Source: an uncultured Prevotella sp.
GTDB lineage: Bacteria > Bacteroidota > Bacteroidia > Bacteroidales > Bacteroidaceae
Length of the DNA: 48,273 nucleotides
Assembly (NCBI GenBank): GCA_944320255.1
Contig: CALUGU010000008.1
Span: 1-48,273 of the forward strand
Reading direction: 5' to 3'
In this document: piece by piece, positions 33,006 to 40,849 of the stretch
Numbering within the stretch: position 1 is the first letter of the stretch
Layout of the letters: each line of letters starts with the position of its first letter
Made by a program: the position numbers and the translations under genes
The notes under the pieces: model-generated
Seen by the model: the letters and a program-made list of their open reading frames with translations, nothing else
What the model was told of the DNA's origin: nothing
Database searches by the model: none

Positions 33006-33920
33006 TTATACTTCAGCGTTGTTCCCGTTGGTCGCGGTTGCACGCATATTAACGGTCATAGCCTCAATCATGCGGGCGTAAATCTTGTTAAGCTGCTCGA
33101 TCTGCGCGGCCATCCGGCGCGACTGCTCATTGATTTCGTCAATCGTGCCGATTTGCGCGCTGGCTCCCTTAAGCTGCATTTCGTACACCTTGCAGATGCC
33201 TGTGAGCGTGCGGTTGAGGTTTTCCATCTCCTCCGAGTCGCGCGTCAGGCGTGCGCTCTGCTCTGAAACCTTAGCCAGCATATCGGTGAGTTTCTTGAGT
33301 TCCTCAACGTAGTTGGTGGTGGCTTCTTCCATTTCAGGCGACACTTGCTGCTGCGCCGACACCCATCCAGGCACAACCTGGCCGGCAACGGCTGGCTGGC
33401 CTGCGGGTATTCCAGTACCAGGCACGGAGCCTGAAGGAACAGCCTCGAATTGCCCTTGCGCCGCTTCGGGCTGTTGCCCGCCGGCAACCGTAGCTCCACC
33501 CTGCACCGGTTGGCCTGACACAGGGCCTACATAAGCCACCATTCCCGGCGGAACGGCCACTCCAACTTGTTGCTGCGGCGCGGTTTCAAGCCGCTCAGCC
33601 TCATCTTCGAGAGCATCAACGTCAACAGTTTCGTCGTCGTCAAACTCTTCATTATTTACGTGCGTAGGCAAGTCTTTGCCTATCGCGGTCTTGTCAAACG
33701 GACGGTCGAACGCCGAAATGAAGAACACTATGACCTCGGTGCCCATACCAAGATAAAGCATAAGATTGGCACCCGGCAAGTGGGTCAACTTGAACAGCGT
33801 TCCGAGGATGACTATTGACGCACCCCAGCTGTAGGCGTAGTTCAGGAACGTTTGCCCCGGCACGCTGTCCAGCCATTTCTGGAGGCGGTAGATGATGTTG
33901 TATTTGCTGTATTCAGTCAT
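33006..33920 (-). CDS. gldL: Type IX secretion motor protein GldL (PorL)
   Basis: Inner-membrane partner of GldM in the rotary T9SS motor. It is 304 aa from ATG 33920, which overlaps the gldK stop (TAATG), so the two are translationally coupled. Two membrane helices lie at about 28-44 (SWGASIVILGTLFKL) and about 53-70 (LMLYLGMGTEVIVFFISAF); the second contains the conserved Glu needed for proton use. The cytoplasmic tail has an acidic stretch (about 91-110), a Pro/Gly/Gln/Val-rich linker (about 112-205) and a coiled-coil end (about 210-295). Confidence 0.92.
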   Translation of the reverse strand: MTEYSKYNIIYRLQKWLDSVPGQTFLNYAYSWGASIVILGTLFKLTHLPGANLMLYLGMGTEVIVFFISAFDRPFDKTAIGKDLPTHVNNEEFDDDETVDVDALEDEAERLETAPQQQVGVAVPPGMVAYVGPVSGQPVQGGATVAGGQQPEAAQGQFEAVPSGSVPGTGIPAGQPAVAGQVVPGWVSAQQQVSPEMEEATTNYVEELKKLTDMLAKVSEQSARLTRDSEEMENLNRTLTGICKVYEMQLKGASAQIGTIDEINEQSRRMAAQIEQLNKIYARMIEAMTVNMRATATNGNNAEV

Positions 33921-35371
33921 TATTTTTTCTTCCTCCCTTTTTGTTTTGTGCTTGTTGTACTTGCAAGGCTCCTGACGCAACGGAAACCTATGTAGCTGCG
34001 CGGTTGGTTCTGGTATTCCCATGTGCGCCACGCCGAACGTATGTACGACTCCGGGTCTTTCCAAGAGCCTCCACGCACGCTTTTCTTTTTCAGGCGGTAC
34101 GGGTCTTCCTTGGCGGCATTGTATTTCAGTTCGGGGTTAAGGTCGTTCATGGCGTCGATGCCAGCCTCGGTGTATGTAGTGCTTGTCCATTCGGCAACGT
34201 TCCCCGCCATGTCGAACAGGCCGTTGGAGTTCGACGAGAACAGCCCCACACGGCTCGTGATGAGGTTGCCGTCCTCCGTGTAGTTGCCCCGTTCAGGCTT
34301 GAAGTTGGCGTAGAAGCATCCGTCTTCGTTCTTTACGTCCACCTGCTCCCAAGGGAACTCCGTCCCCTCCTTGCCGCGCGCGGCATATTCCCATTCGGCC
34401 TCGGTCGGCAGACGGTAACGCTGAATGTAACGCGCCTCGCCGCCAAGGCCTTTCAGCAGATAGTCGGTGCGCCAAGCGCAGAAGGCGTTGGCCTGTTCCC
34501 ACGTGACTCCCACCACGGGATAGTCGTTGTAAGTGGGGCTGCTGAAATACAGGCGCATATACGTTTCGTTGTCTGAATTGACAAAATCGTTAACCCAGCA
34601 CGTCGTGTCAGGATAGATGTTTACGATATACGTGTTAAGGAAGTCCCACGGGCCGCTGAGCGGGCGGTCGATGGTCTGCGTCACGATGCGTCCTTCGTCG
34701 TCGATATAAGCCGTGTCTTTTGAAATCATCACCACCTCGTCAGGGTTCACCTGCACGTCAGTATTAAGGTTGCGCTGGGCAGGGTTGAGGCGGTTGCGCC
34801 GCAATGCGGCGGCCATATAGTCGTAAACCTCGTAACGATAGTTCATCTGGCTGGCGTCGAGCATCTTCTCGCCCGTCACGGGATTGGTGACATAGAGGCT
34901 CTCGATGGCCCTTAGCTCGTCCTCGTTGGGCTTGCGCGGCAGGGCTTTCTTCCAGTTCAGGTGGGGCGTCACGGGGTCGCCGTTCTTGTCTTCGGTTATC
35001 ATATAAGTCTCGTCGCCGCCGTAAGCGGGGTCGGCAAGGCGTGTGCGCAGGATGGAGTCGCGCACCCAATAGACGAACTGCTTGTACTCTGAATTGGTGA
35101 CTTCGGTCTCATCCATCCAAAAGCCGTCAACGGATATTTCCTTCTGCGGCGTGTGCTTGCCCCAAAGTGTGTCTTCTTTTTCAAGCCCCATCTTCAGGTA
35201 TCCACGCTTTATCAGCGTCATGCCGTAAGGCGTAGGCTCGTTGAAGCCCTTGCCGCTGACGCCAACGACCTCGCCGCCGCGCCCCGACGACGACATCCGT
35301 CCGCCGAAACACCCGGTGAGCGTCACCAGCGCCACAAGGGCGAGAGCCGTTATGAATTTGTTTTTCTTCAT
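33920..35371 (-). CDS. gldK: Type IX secretion lipoprotein GldK (PorK)
   Basis: Outer-membrane-anchored lipoprotein that forms the periplasmic ring of the T9SS with GldN. It is 483 aa. Lipobox LTGC with C21. The body is a formylglycine-generating-enzyme-like fold without enzyme function: PQKEISVDGFWMDETEVTNS, VVGVTWEQANAFCAWR, RLPTEAEWEYAARGK, GNVAEWTS and GFRCVRSL. It ends in a basic tail (KQKGRKKK). It lies 7 bases after porP. Confidence 0.94.
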   Translation of the reverse strand: MKKNKFITALALVALVTLTGCFGGRMSSSGRGGEVVGVSGKGFNEPTPYGMTLIKRGYLKMGLEKEDTLWGKHTPQKEISVDGFWMDETEVTNSEYKQFVYWVRDSILRTRLADPAYGGDETYMITEDKNGDPVTPHLNWKKALPRKPNEDELRAIESLYVTNPVTGEKMLDASQMNYRYEVYDYMAAALRRNRLNPAQRNLNTDVQVNPDEVVMISKDTAYIDDEGRIVTQTIDRPLSGPWDFLNTYIVNIYPDTTCWVNDFVNSDNETYMRLYFSSPTYNDYPVVGVTWEQANAFCAWRTDYLLKGLGGEARYIQRYRLPTEAEWEYAARGKEGTEFPWEQVDVKNEDGCFYANFKPERGNYTEDGNLITSRVGLFSSNSNGLFDMAGNVAEWTSTTYTEAGIDAMNDLNPELKYNAAKEDPYRLKKKSVRGGSWKDPESYIRSAWRTWEYQNQPRSYIGFRCVRSLASTTSTKQKGRKKK

Positions 35372-35378
35372 ATCGTCA

Positions 35379-36317
35379 TTATAATATTCTCACGCTTTTA
35401 TGCTTGTTACGTCCTTTCTTGAAAAGGTTGATGTTGGTCTGGTAGCCTATGAAAAGCTCGTGGCTGCCGTTGCCGATGCTTATCGCCGAGGTGTACACCT
35501 CATAGCTGTAGCCGATGTGTATGCCGTGGAAATTGCCGCCGACGAGCACCGTCACCGAGTTGGTAGGGCTGTACGACACGCCTCCGTAAAGCATTTTCTT
35601 GTCGTTGGTGTAGACTATCCGCCCCGACACGTCGGCCCTCCAGGCCAGCCCGTCATACTTAACGAGGGCTGACGGATGTATAGATAGAAACGGATTTCTT
35701 AGTTTAATATTGTATCCCCCGGTCAAATAAAACGTAGGGTCTATCTGCAATTCGTTGGTTTCGCCAAGCTCGATGAGCGGCGAAGTGATGTGCTGCGCCG
35801 ACACGCCGACATACCAAGGCCCCCTGGTGTAATACAGGCCGAAGCCTACGTCGAATGCGCTGCCGTTCACGTCTGAAGTGGCCAAGGCGGGGTCGCTTGA
35901 GTCTTCAACGTCCAGCTCCGAACCGTCGAACCCTTCACTAAGGAAACCCAGCTGCACGCCGGCGCTTATCATTCCGCCGAACAGGCGGTGCTTGTATGCG
36001 TACTGCAAGGCTATGCGCTGATGCGTGAACAAGCCTATCTGGTCGTTGAGCAGCGATACGCCCACGCCGTGATAGTTCTTCAAGAAATAAAGTGGCATGT
36101 CCGCACCGACGTACATCGACTTAGGATTGTTCTCGAAGCCGGCGAAGCTCAACGCATACACCGCCGCGACGTTCAGCTTCTGCTCCTTGCCGATGGAGCC
36201 GGGGTTGTAATAAGGCTCCAAGTCCCAATAATGGCTGAACGACACGTCATACTGCGCGCCGGCCTTGGGGACGGCGAGCAACAACGCAGATATTATGATT
36301 AAAAGACGTGTCCGCAC
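35379..36317 (-). CDS. porP: PorP/SprF-family type IX secretion outer-membrane protein
   Basis: Outer-membrane barrel that anchors T9SS components. It is 312 aa. The start codon is GTG (36315-36317), leading straight into the signal peptide RTRLLIIISALLLAVPKAGAQ; no ATG gives an intact signal. The mature N-terminus QYDVSFSHYWDLEPYYNPGS matches the SprF/PorP signature (YNPA/S). It is the first gene of the porP-gldK-gldL-gldM-gldN operon, as in Porphyromonas. Confidence 0.9.
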   Translation of the reverse strand: MRTRLLIIISALLLAVPKAGAQYDVSFSHYWDLEPYYNPGSIGKEQKLNVAAVYALSFAGFENNPKSMYVGADMPLYFLKNYHGVGVSLLNDQIGLFTHQRIALQYAYKHRLFGGMISAGVQLGFLSEGFDGSELDVEDSSDPALATSDVNGSAFDVGFGLYYTRGPWYVGVSAQHITSPLIELGETNELQIDPTFYLTGGYNIKLRNPFLSIHPSALVKYDGLAWRADVSGRIVYTNDKKMLYGGVSYSPTNSVTVLVGGNFHGIHIGYSYEVYTSAISIGNGSHELFIGYQTNINLFKKGRNKHKSVRIL

Positions 36318-36536
36318 GATTTTATAACGCAGGCGTTACGCTTTTATTGCATCAGGCGGCTTAATTTAGCAACTTCACCGCATCAGCCGTCATTCCGCAT
36401 GGCATTCTAAAAAACATTAAAGACTGCAAAGGACTGGCAAGACGGCATTTATTTGAATTCTGAAACGCCCAAAGAACACTTATGAAAAAAACAAATATGG
36501 CGCAAGGGGCGGTAAAACGAGAAAGAGGGTGCATCA
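36318..36536. other. Intergenic region upstream of porP
   Basis: No gene seen. It must contain the T9SS operon promoter, but no TAnnTTTG box is convincing on the minus strand. It is followed by MITE-like copy B. Confidence 0.5.
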
Positions 36537-36719
36537 TAATCCTGAAGTTATCAGGAGTTAAAAGGAGTCAGGCTCGTTTCACTCGCCGGTGTCAGCGGGC
36601 AATACCATATCTTACAACAACTTGGTATTTGTCCGTTGTGCAGACGCGAATTCTGCGTCCATACTGTTCACTCCGACGCGAAGCGTCTAACTCCTATTAA
36701 ATCCTTTTTTGATACACCC
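36537..36719. mobile_element. 183-bp MITE-like element with GGGTG(T/C)ATCA inverted repeats, copy B
   Basis: The ends are GGGTGCATCA and TGATACACCC; counting the flanks (AGA/TCT) the inverted repeat reaches 13 bases. The interior shares CTGAAGTTATCAGGAGTTAA, GGCTCGTTTCACTCGCCG, GGGCAATACC and CTCCGACGCGAAGCGTCTAA with copy A. It carries an extra stretch around 36640-36672 (GCAGACGCGAATTCTGCGTC) not in copy A. There is no transposase. Confidence 0.65.
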
Positions 36720-36770
36720 TCTTCCGATGATTTCCAGTTTGTCAATCAAATACTTACTGCGATTTTCGGC

Positions 36771-36992
36771 TTAATACTCGTCCTCGTTGAAAAGGAAGTC
36801 CTCCTTGGTGGGATAGTCTGGCCATATATCCTCGATGCTTTCATACACATCGCCCTCGTCTTCTATCTCCTGCAAGTTTTCCAGCACTTCAAGGGGCGCG
36901 CCCGAACGGATGGCATAGTCAATCAGCTCGTCCTTCGTAGCGGGCCACGGCGCGTCTTCGAGTTTTGAAGCCAATTCAAGTGTCCAATACAT
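36771..36992 (-). CDS. DUF2795 domain protein
   Basis: 73 aa, acidic. It begins MYWTLELASKLEDAPWPATK and contains the DUF2795 pattern KDELIDYAIRSGAPLEVLEN, ending in a very acidic tail (FLFNEDEY). Small proteins of this family occur widely as single genes; the function is not established. A promoter box lies at 37027-37057 inside the end of the adenosyltransferase gene. Confidence 0.88.
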   Translation of the reverse strand: MYWTLELASKLEDAPWPATKDELIDYAIRSGAPLEVLENLQEIEDEGDVYESIEDIWPDYPTKEDFLFNEDEY

Positions 36993-37026
36993 AACCGATA
37001 ATTTTTAAGTGTTTTTTAATCAGACG

Positions 37027-37057
37027 CAAAAGTAATATATTTTTTCTTATTTGCAAG
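37027..37057 (-). promoter_or_regulatory. Putative promoter of the DUF2795 gene
   Basis: On the minus strand CTTG (37054-37057), a 19-base spacer, then TACTTTTG (37027-37034), 35 bases before the ATG. Confidence 0.5.
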
Positions 37058-37610
37058 ACTTCTGCCATGTTTTTTCTCTCACACCGTCAATAAAGTTTAA
37101 TTTGCGCGCCAAGACGAACAGATAGTCACTCAGGCGGTTCATGTATTGCAGCACTTCGGGGTCAAGCTCGGTGGTCTCGGCCAAGAAGAATATGCGACGC
37201 TCGGCGCGGCGGCACACCGTGCGGCACACGTGGGCGTAGGCCGCCACGTGCGAGCCTCCAGGCAGTATGAAGCCCGTCTGCTGCGGTATCTCGGCGAGTA
37301 TCTTGTCAATCTCCAGCTCAAGGGCCTCCACCTCGGCCGGGTCGAGCGTGTAAGACGGTGCCAGCTGTGTCTTCGTCTTGTCGGTGGCGAGATACGAGCA
37401 CACGGTGAACAAGTCGCGCTGTATGCGGATGATGACGTTTTTGTCCGGACCGTCTTTCATGAACGACGCCAACAGCCCCAAGTCGGCGCTAAGCTCGTCA
37501 ACCGTGCCGTAAGCCTCGATGCGCGAATTTGTCTTCTTCACCCTGACGCCGCCCACCAGGCTGGTGGTGCCCTCGTCGCCCGTCTTTGTATATACCTTTG
37601 TTATTTTCAT
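37047..37610 (-). CDS. Cob(I)alamin adenosyltransferase, PduO type
   Basis: Transfers the adenosyl group of ATP to cob(I)alamin to make adenosylcobalamin. It is 187 aa. Diagnostic PduO motifs are TKTGDEGTTSLVGG (about 8-21), RIEAYGTVDELSADLG (31-46), CRTVCRRAERR (about 129-139) and NRLSDYLFVLAR (about 158-169). It follows the methyltransferase-like gene by 12 bases and is probably co-transcribed. Adenosylcobalamin would be used by methylmalonyl-CoA mutase, which is not in this window. Confidence 0.93.
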   Translation of the reverse strand: MKITKVYTKTGDEGTTSLVGGVRVKKTNSRIEAYGTVDELSADLGLLASFMKDGPDKNVIIRIQRDLFTVCSYLATDKTKTQLAPSYTLDPAEVEALELEIDKILAEIPQQTGFILPGGSHVAAYAHVCRTVCRRAERRIFFLAETTELDPEVLQYMNRLSDYLFVLARKLNFIDGVREKTWQKSCK

Positions 37611-37622
37611 AGTCGTAAACGG

Positions 37623-38204
37623 TTAAAAGTTTATAATGTAATTCTGTTTGTAACGCTTCACGTCGAAAAACACAAGGCCGCACCAATACAAGTCGAACGT
37701 CACCACACCCTGCTGCTCCGCCACCACGCGGCGCCACAGCTTGCGCATCGCCTTGTCGCCATGGATGCCTACGAGCACCGCCGCCGACCCGTCGGCTGCC
37801 ACGCCCGACACGCCGGCGTAAGCGTCGGCAAAGCCGCCGCACGGCGCAATCACCGCCAACACCCGCCCGCCGCCGGCCCGCGCCATGCACTCCCCCGCCC
37901 CGGCGAACAGCTCCACCCGCCGGCAACCGGCCTTTATGTACGCCCCGTACATTTCGCCGTCAACGCCGAGAGTAAAGGCGGCGGCGGGCTGCACACGGTT
38001 GGCCAGGCGCAGGCACAGTTCCAAGAGCTTACGCCCAACGCCGCCGACATGCGGGTAAGCGCGCCGCAAAGGCTCGTAAGCATAGTACGGCCAATGTTCG
38101 TTGATGACATATCGCACCATCGCATAAGCCCACGGTGACTGCACACCGAAGCCCCGGCAGCGGTGAATGCGCCCAAGCCATACAAGTATCCGTCTCATGC
38201 CCAT
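37623..38204 (-). CDS. Methyltransferase-like protein of unknown function
   Basis: 193 aa. It starts MGMRRILVWLGRIHRCRGFG; a second ATG two codons in (38198) is possible. The region around GRKLLELCLRLANRVQPAAAFTLG resembles the first strand and loop of a class I SAM-dependent methyltransferase fold. The usual acidic glycine-rich SAM motif is not intact (TLGVDGEMYGAYI). The C-terminus RYKQNYIINF is typical of a Bacteroidales group annotated as methyltransferases. It may be a diverged, inactive member. It is co-transcribed with the cobalamin adenosyltransferase gene. Confidence 0.7.
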   Translation of the reverse strand: MGMRRILVWLGRIHRCRGFGVQSPWAYAMVRYVINEHWPYYAYEPLRRAYPHVGGVGRKLLELCLRLANRVQPAAAFTLGVDGEMYGAYIKAGCRRVELFAGAGECMARAGGGRVLAVIAPCGGFADAYAGVSGVAADGSAAVLVGIHGDKAMRKLWRRVVAEQQGVVTFDLYWCGLVFFDVKRYKQNYIINF

Positions 38205-38212
38205 CTATAATG

Positions 38213-38243
38213 CAAAGATAAGGCAAATCAGGCGAAATACAAA
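38213..38243 (-). promoter_or_regulatory. Consensus promoter almost directly on the start codon of 37623-38204
   Basis: On the minus strand TTTG (38240-38243), a 19-base spacer, then TATCTTTG (38213-38220). This is the best consensus match in the window. The -7 box ends 8 bases before the ATG, so the mRNA would have almost no leader. Confidence 0.65.
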
Positions 38244-38290
38244 ACAAAAGTGAGTGAAACGTTCTTTTGCACATGATTGTCATCAAAATG

Positions 38291-38404
38291 TCAAAGAACG
38301 AGGGTTGTATAATATTTTAATATATTCGTTTTTTCTTCTTCCGTATAAAAATGAAGGGCAACCATTAACTGATTGCCCTTATTGTCAGAGAAAACAAATT
38401 CCAT
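38291..38404 (-). pseudogene. Possible 3' portion of a small gene cut by an in-frame stop (or a second 37-codon ORF)
   Basis: Minus-strand ORF of 37 codons (MEFVFSDNKGNQLMVALHFY to TTLVL), in the same frame as the 37-codon ORF just upstream and separated from it by one TAA and four codons. Together they would make a 79-residue protein if the TAA were a sense codon. Against this, a hairpin GGGCAA/TTGCCC (38354-38380) followed by a T-rich run lies inside it and could be the terminator of the upstream gene. I cannot choose between a broken gene and a non-coding 3' region. Confidence 0.35.
38354..38380 (-). terminator. Possible intrinsic terminator after the 37-residue gene
   Basis: AAGGGCAA pairs with TTGCCCTT around an 11-base loop, followed on the minus strand by CATTTTTATA. 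It lies 37 bases after the stop at 38417. Confidence 0.5.
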
Positions 38405-38416
38405 AAACGCTATTTT

Positions 38417-38530
38417 TTATTTTTCCCGCATTTGCCTCATACGGTCTTTTTTCTGTTTGAGAGCATTGTTAATAATATTCACCAATGCCACAGAAGGATT
38501 TGAAATTCTAATTGTGCTTATTGGTTCCAT
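38417..38530 (-). CDS. 37-residue basic protein of unknown function
   Basis: I read this on the minus strand by hand; it is below normal ORF cut-offs. It starts MEPISTIRISNPSVALVNII and ends in a strongly basic helix with KQKKDRMRQMREK. A possible short strand (TIRIS) followed by helices might suggest a small DNA- or RNA-binding protein, but this is a guess. It lies on the same strand as, and about 200 bases downstream of, small membrane cassette 2. See 38291-38404 for a possible continuation of the frame after the TAA. Confidence 0.5.
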   Translation of the reverse strand: MEPISTIRISNPSVALVNIINNALKQKKDRMRQMREK

Positions 38531-38731
38531 ATTTTCTGCTTTAAAAAGTTTATACCTTTGCAAAGCTAAGACAAATTATTGATTATAACAAATAATTCAA
38601 AAAACATTTCCACCCCATCTGCACATTCATAGCAAAACAGAGGTGTCCGCTTGATTGCGGCGCGCCTTTTCACATATCATTTTGCGGACATTCATTTAAA
38701 TTTATAAAGAAACATATCATACTGATATGCC

Positions 38732-38836
38732 CTACAGACTTTCAAGCCATTTTTTACCTGACTTTGTGTAAAGCCAAATTAATATGGCGGCACCGATGAC
38801 CACGCCTATCGTAAAAACAACACCAAGCATATTCAT
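38732..38836 (-). CDS. 34-residue single-span membrane protein, cassette 2 gene B
   Basis: Translated by hand from the minus strand: ATG 38836 to TAG 38732. It is 34 aa with a hydrophobic span (LGVVFTIGVVIGAAILIW) and basic tail YTKSGKKWLESL. It is identical at 18 of 34 positions to the 34-aa protein at 27209-27313, with no gaps. The start is 4 bases after the stop of the 82-aa gene. The conserved tail YTKxGKKWLExL suggests a specific cytoplasmic contact. The function is unknown. Confidence 0.75.
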   Translation of the reverse strand: MNMLGVVFTIGVVIGAAILIWLYTKSGKKWLESL

Positions 38837-38840
38837 AGCC

Positions 38841-39089
38841 TTATCCCTTTAAAATTTTATTTCCTATAAGTGCAAAAATGACAGTCATCAACGTTCCTGT
38901 AAAAGCTGCATACCAATTCTTTTCATCTTGAACATTTGAATACAATGGTATCACAACCCCTATGACAAGCCCGACAAAAGCAAGTTGCGACAACGTGAAA
39001 AAGTATTTTGCCAATACATTCTTTCGTTCTCTTTCACGTTCCATCCGCTCACGTCGATTTCCTTGCTGTTCACTCCATGTGCTGCCCAT
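38841..39089 (-). CDS. 82-residue two-span membrane protein, cassette 2 gene A
   Basis: 82 aa. The charged N-terminal region (about 8-24, NRRERMERERERK) is probably helical. Two hydrophobic segments lie at about 33-50 (LSQLAFVGLVIGVVIPLY) and about 60-77, ending NKILKG. It is homologous to the 81-aa protein at 27316-27561 over its full length. It is the first gene of a two-gene unit with the 34-aa protein; a TATATTTG box is 26 bases upstream. Confidence 0.8.
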   Translation of the reverse strand: MGSTWSEQQGNRRERMERERERKNVLAKYFFTLSQLAFVGLVIGVVIPLYSNVQDEKNWYAAFTGTLMTVIFALIGNKILKG

Positions 39090-39114
39090 TTCGACATTAA
39101 AGATTTATTGTTTG

Positions 39115-39122
39115 CAAATATA
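39115..39122 (-). promoter_or_regulatory. Putative -7 box of small membrane cassette 2
   Basis: TATATTTG on the minus strand, 26 bases before the gene A ATG, with GTTG about 20 bases further upstream. A second TATCTTTG at 39186-39193 repeats the exact box of cassette 1 but is 97 bases away. Confidence 0.5.
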
Positions 39123-39207
39123 ACAATTCTTTGACAAACAAACAACTAATATTGAATGATTTTGCGTATTATTTTTACATTTCCGCAAAGATAAACAGTA
39201 ATAAAAT

Positions 39208-39238
39208 AAGGGGCGCGCCGAATGACGGCGCGCCCCTT
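39208..39238 (-). terminator. Terminator of the 39283-40224 gene
   Basis: AAGGGGCGCGCCG pairs with CGGCGCGCCCCTT around a 5-base loop, followed on the minus strand by TATTTTATTAC. Confidence 0.85.
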
Positions 39239-39282
39239 TGTATGTCGGCGTTCGTTTGCGTTAAACTAACGCTCAAAGAAGA

Positions 39283-40224
39283 TTACTTGCGGAGATACTT
39301 CTTGCCGTTAACGATTACCAAGCCCTTGGCGTCCTTGCTTACGCGCTGGCCGGCGATGTTGTAAACGGGAGCGTTGGCGTCAACCTCTTCCTTAACCTCT
39401 ACACCTGCTATGCCTGTGTCACCGCTACCTTGGAGCAAAGTGTTGCCGTTGCTTGTTGTGATAGTAGCGTCGCCGGTTGTGTCAAATACAACTGCACCGA
39501 GTGTGATTTTAGAACCTGTTGCAAACACCTGATAAGGAACATCAGCAAAAACGTGGAACTTGATTACGCCGTTACCTGTTGTAGAAGTACTTTCAGCACC
39601 TGCCATTTGTGAAGCCTGGGTTATTGCAAAATCATCATTAAGATAAGTAACTACAAGTCCCTCACCCAAATCTTCATTAAAAGTTGCCCCATCAATGGCG
39701 TTAAGATCGTAAGCGAACATTGCGGGAGCACCAGCTACGTCATTTGTGTTCTCCATTGCAAAAACATAGGGAACACGAAGGCCACCATTTTCTCCATCCT
39801 CATAAACCACATAGTTCTTGTTACCTGAAGCTGAGATTATGGCATAAACATAACCATCGGCAGACGAAGTAATCTGGAACATACTCTTTCCTATTGACGA
39901 TGCAAAATCATTGGTAGCAGCGGAATTTCCAACACCGTTGGTATTTCCTTGAACAACTCTTTCAGGTATTGTCAACTCTGTTCCGTTAACCGAAACTGTA
40001 CCAGGCTTCATTCCAGGCTTAACATAACTGTCTGCATAAAGACCTACTACAGAAAGATGTTCTGTGGTACAAAATACATGTCCAGCTTCTATAGCTGTTT
40101 TCCCTTCTTTGGACGAAGTGAACTCAATGCCATGTTCTTCACCGTTAAGGTAACCAACCTCAACCTGTGCGTTAGCTGTAAATGCAGCCATGACTAAAGC
40201 TGCGCTAAGTAACATTTTTTTCAT
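39283..40224 (-). CDS. Secreted protein of unknown function with C-terminal sorting-like tail
   Basis: 313 aa. Signal peptide MKKMLLSAALVMAAFTANAQ. The middle is beta-rich with no recognised domain. The C-terminus (APVYNIAGQRVSKDAKG, VIVNGKKYLRK) closely follows the short tail seen on many Prevotella secreted proteins and resembles the C10 protease tail at 19289, so type IX export is likely. Its base composition is more AT-rich than the central window, like the neighbouring SusCD genes. A strong terminator at 40297-40334 separates it from the SusCD operon, so it may be transcribed separately. Confidence 0.75.
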   Translation of the reverse strand: MKKMLLSAALVMAAFTANAQVEVGYLNGEEHGIEFTSSKEGKTAIEAGHVFCTTEHLSVVGLYADSYVKPGMKPGTVSVNGTELTIPERVVQGNTNGVGNSAATNDFASSIGKSMFQITSSADGYVYAIISASGNKNYVVYEDGENGGLRVPYVFAMENTNDVAGAPAMFAYDLNAIDGATFNEDLGEGLVVTYLNDDFAITQASQMAGAESTSTTGNGVIKFHVFADVPYQVFATGSKITLGAVVFDTTGDATITTSNGNTLLQGSGDTGIAGVEVKEEVDANAPVYNIAGQRVSKDAKGLVIVNGKKYLRK

Positions 40225-40296
40225 AATAGTAATTTTTAATAGTTAATAAATAATATGTTGCATTAATAATTAATAGAAATGCCAATGTTTTTTAGT

Positions 40297-40334
40297 TTTA
40301 GCGTGCCGCAACGCCGCGCCGCGGCACGCTAAAA
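40297..40334 (-). terminator. Terminator after the SusC-SusD-lipoprotein operon
   Basis: TTTTAGCGTGCCGC pairs perfectly with GCGGCACGCTAAAA around an 11-base loop. Confidence 0.85.
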
Positions 40335-40345
40335 AATTTGTCAAA

Positions 40346-40810
40346 TTATTGTTTGCGCCCAATGAACTTATAATGATAGGTATATCGACGAACGCCTTGA
40401 CGTATCTGTCGGTCGAAAGAAGACTCCACATTGCCATTTCCATCTATACGCCCGGTAAACGACGTTCCCAAGCCATTGTTTGTCAAAGTGTTAAAGAACA
40501 TAAAACCGTCATTGTCGTGGGCGATATTGGCCACTGATGTGCCATTATAAGTTACGTCACCCGAACAGTCGTATGTGATGTCTGCACAGTAAGCTGAGTC
40601 TGTCGGCGTTACTGTCAAAGTTCCGGCGGCATAGAGTGTGTCAGTCTTACCGTCTTGCACGTATGACATAGTTCCAGCGTAAACGCCCGCAGCCTCTATT
40701 TCCGGGGTGTTGGCGAAGCCGGCACCTCCGTCATCGTCGTCATCGTCGCAAGCAGCAAAGCTGAAGCCGAGGGCGAGAGCCATAAACAAAGGATACAATA
40801 TCTTTTTCAT
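40346..40810 (-). CDS. Small acidic surface lipoprotein in the SusCD operon
   Basis: 154 aa. Lipobox SFAAC with C21 followed by six Asp residues and GG, a strong acidic signal of the kind that sends lipoproteins to the cell surface in Bacteroides. The mature part has beta-rich repeats (GVYAGTMSYVQDGKTDTLYA, GTLTVTPTDSAY) and ends YHYKFIGRKQ, suggesting a small lipocalin-like or beta-sandwich fold. It lies 39 bases after susD and before the operon terminator, so it is probably an accessory binding protein of the SusCD system, comparable in position to SusE/F. Confidence 0.75.
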   Translation of the reverse strand: MKKILYPLFMALALGFSFAACDDDDDDGGAGFANTPEIEAAGVYAGTMSYVQDGKTDTLYAAGTLTVTPTDSAYCADITYDCSGDVTYNGTSVANIAHDNDGFMFFNTLTNNGLGTSFTGRIDGNGNVESSFDRQIRQGVRRYTYHYKFIGRKQ

Positions 40811-40849
40811 ATCGATTTCTTGTTTTTATTATTTGTTTTACATTATCTA

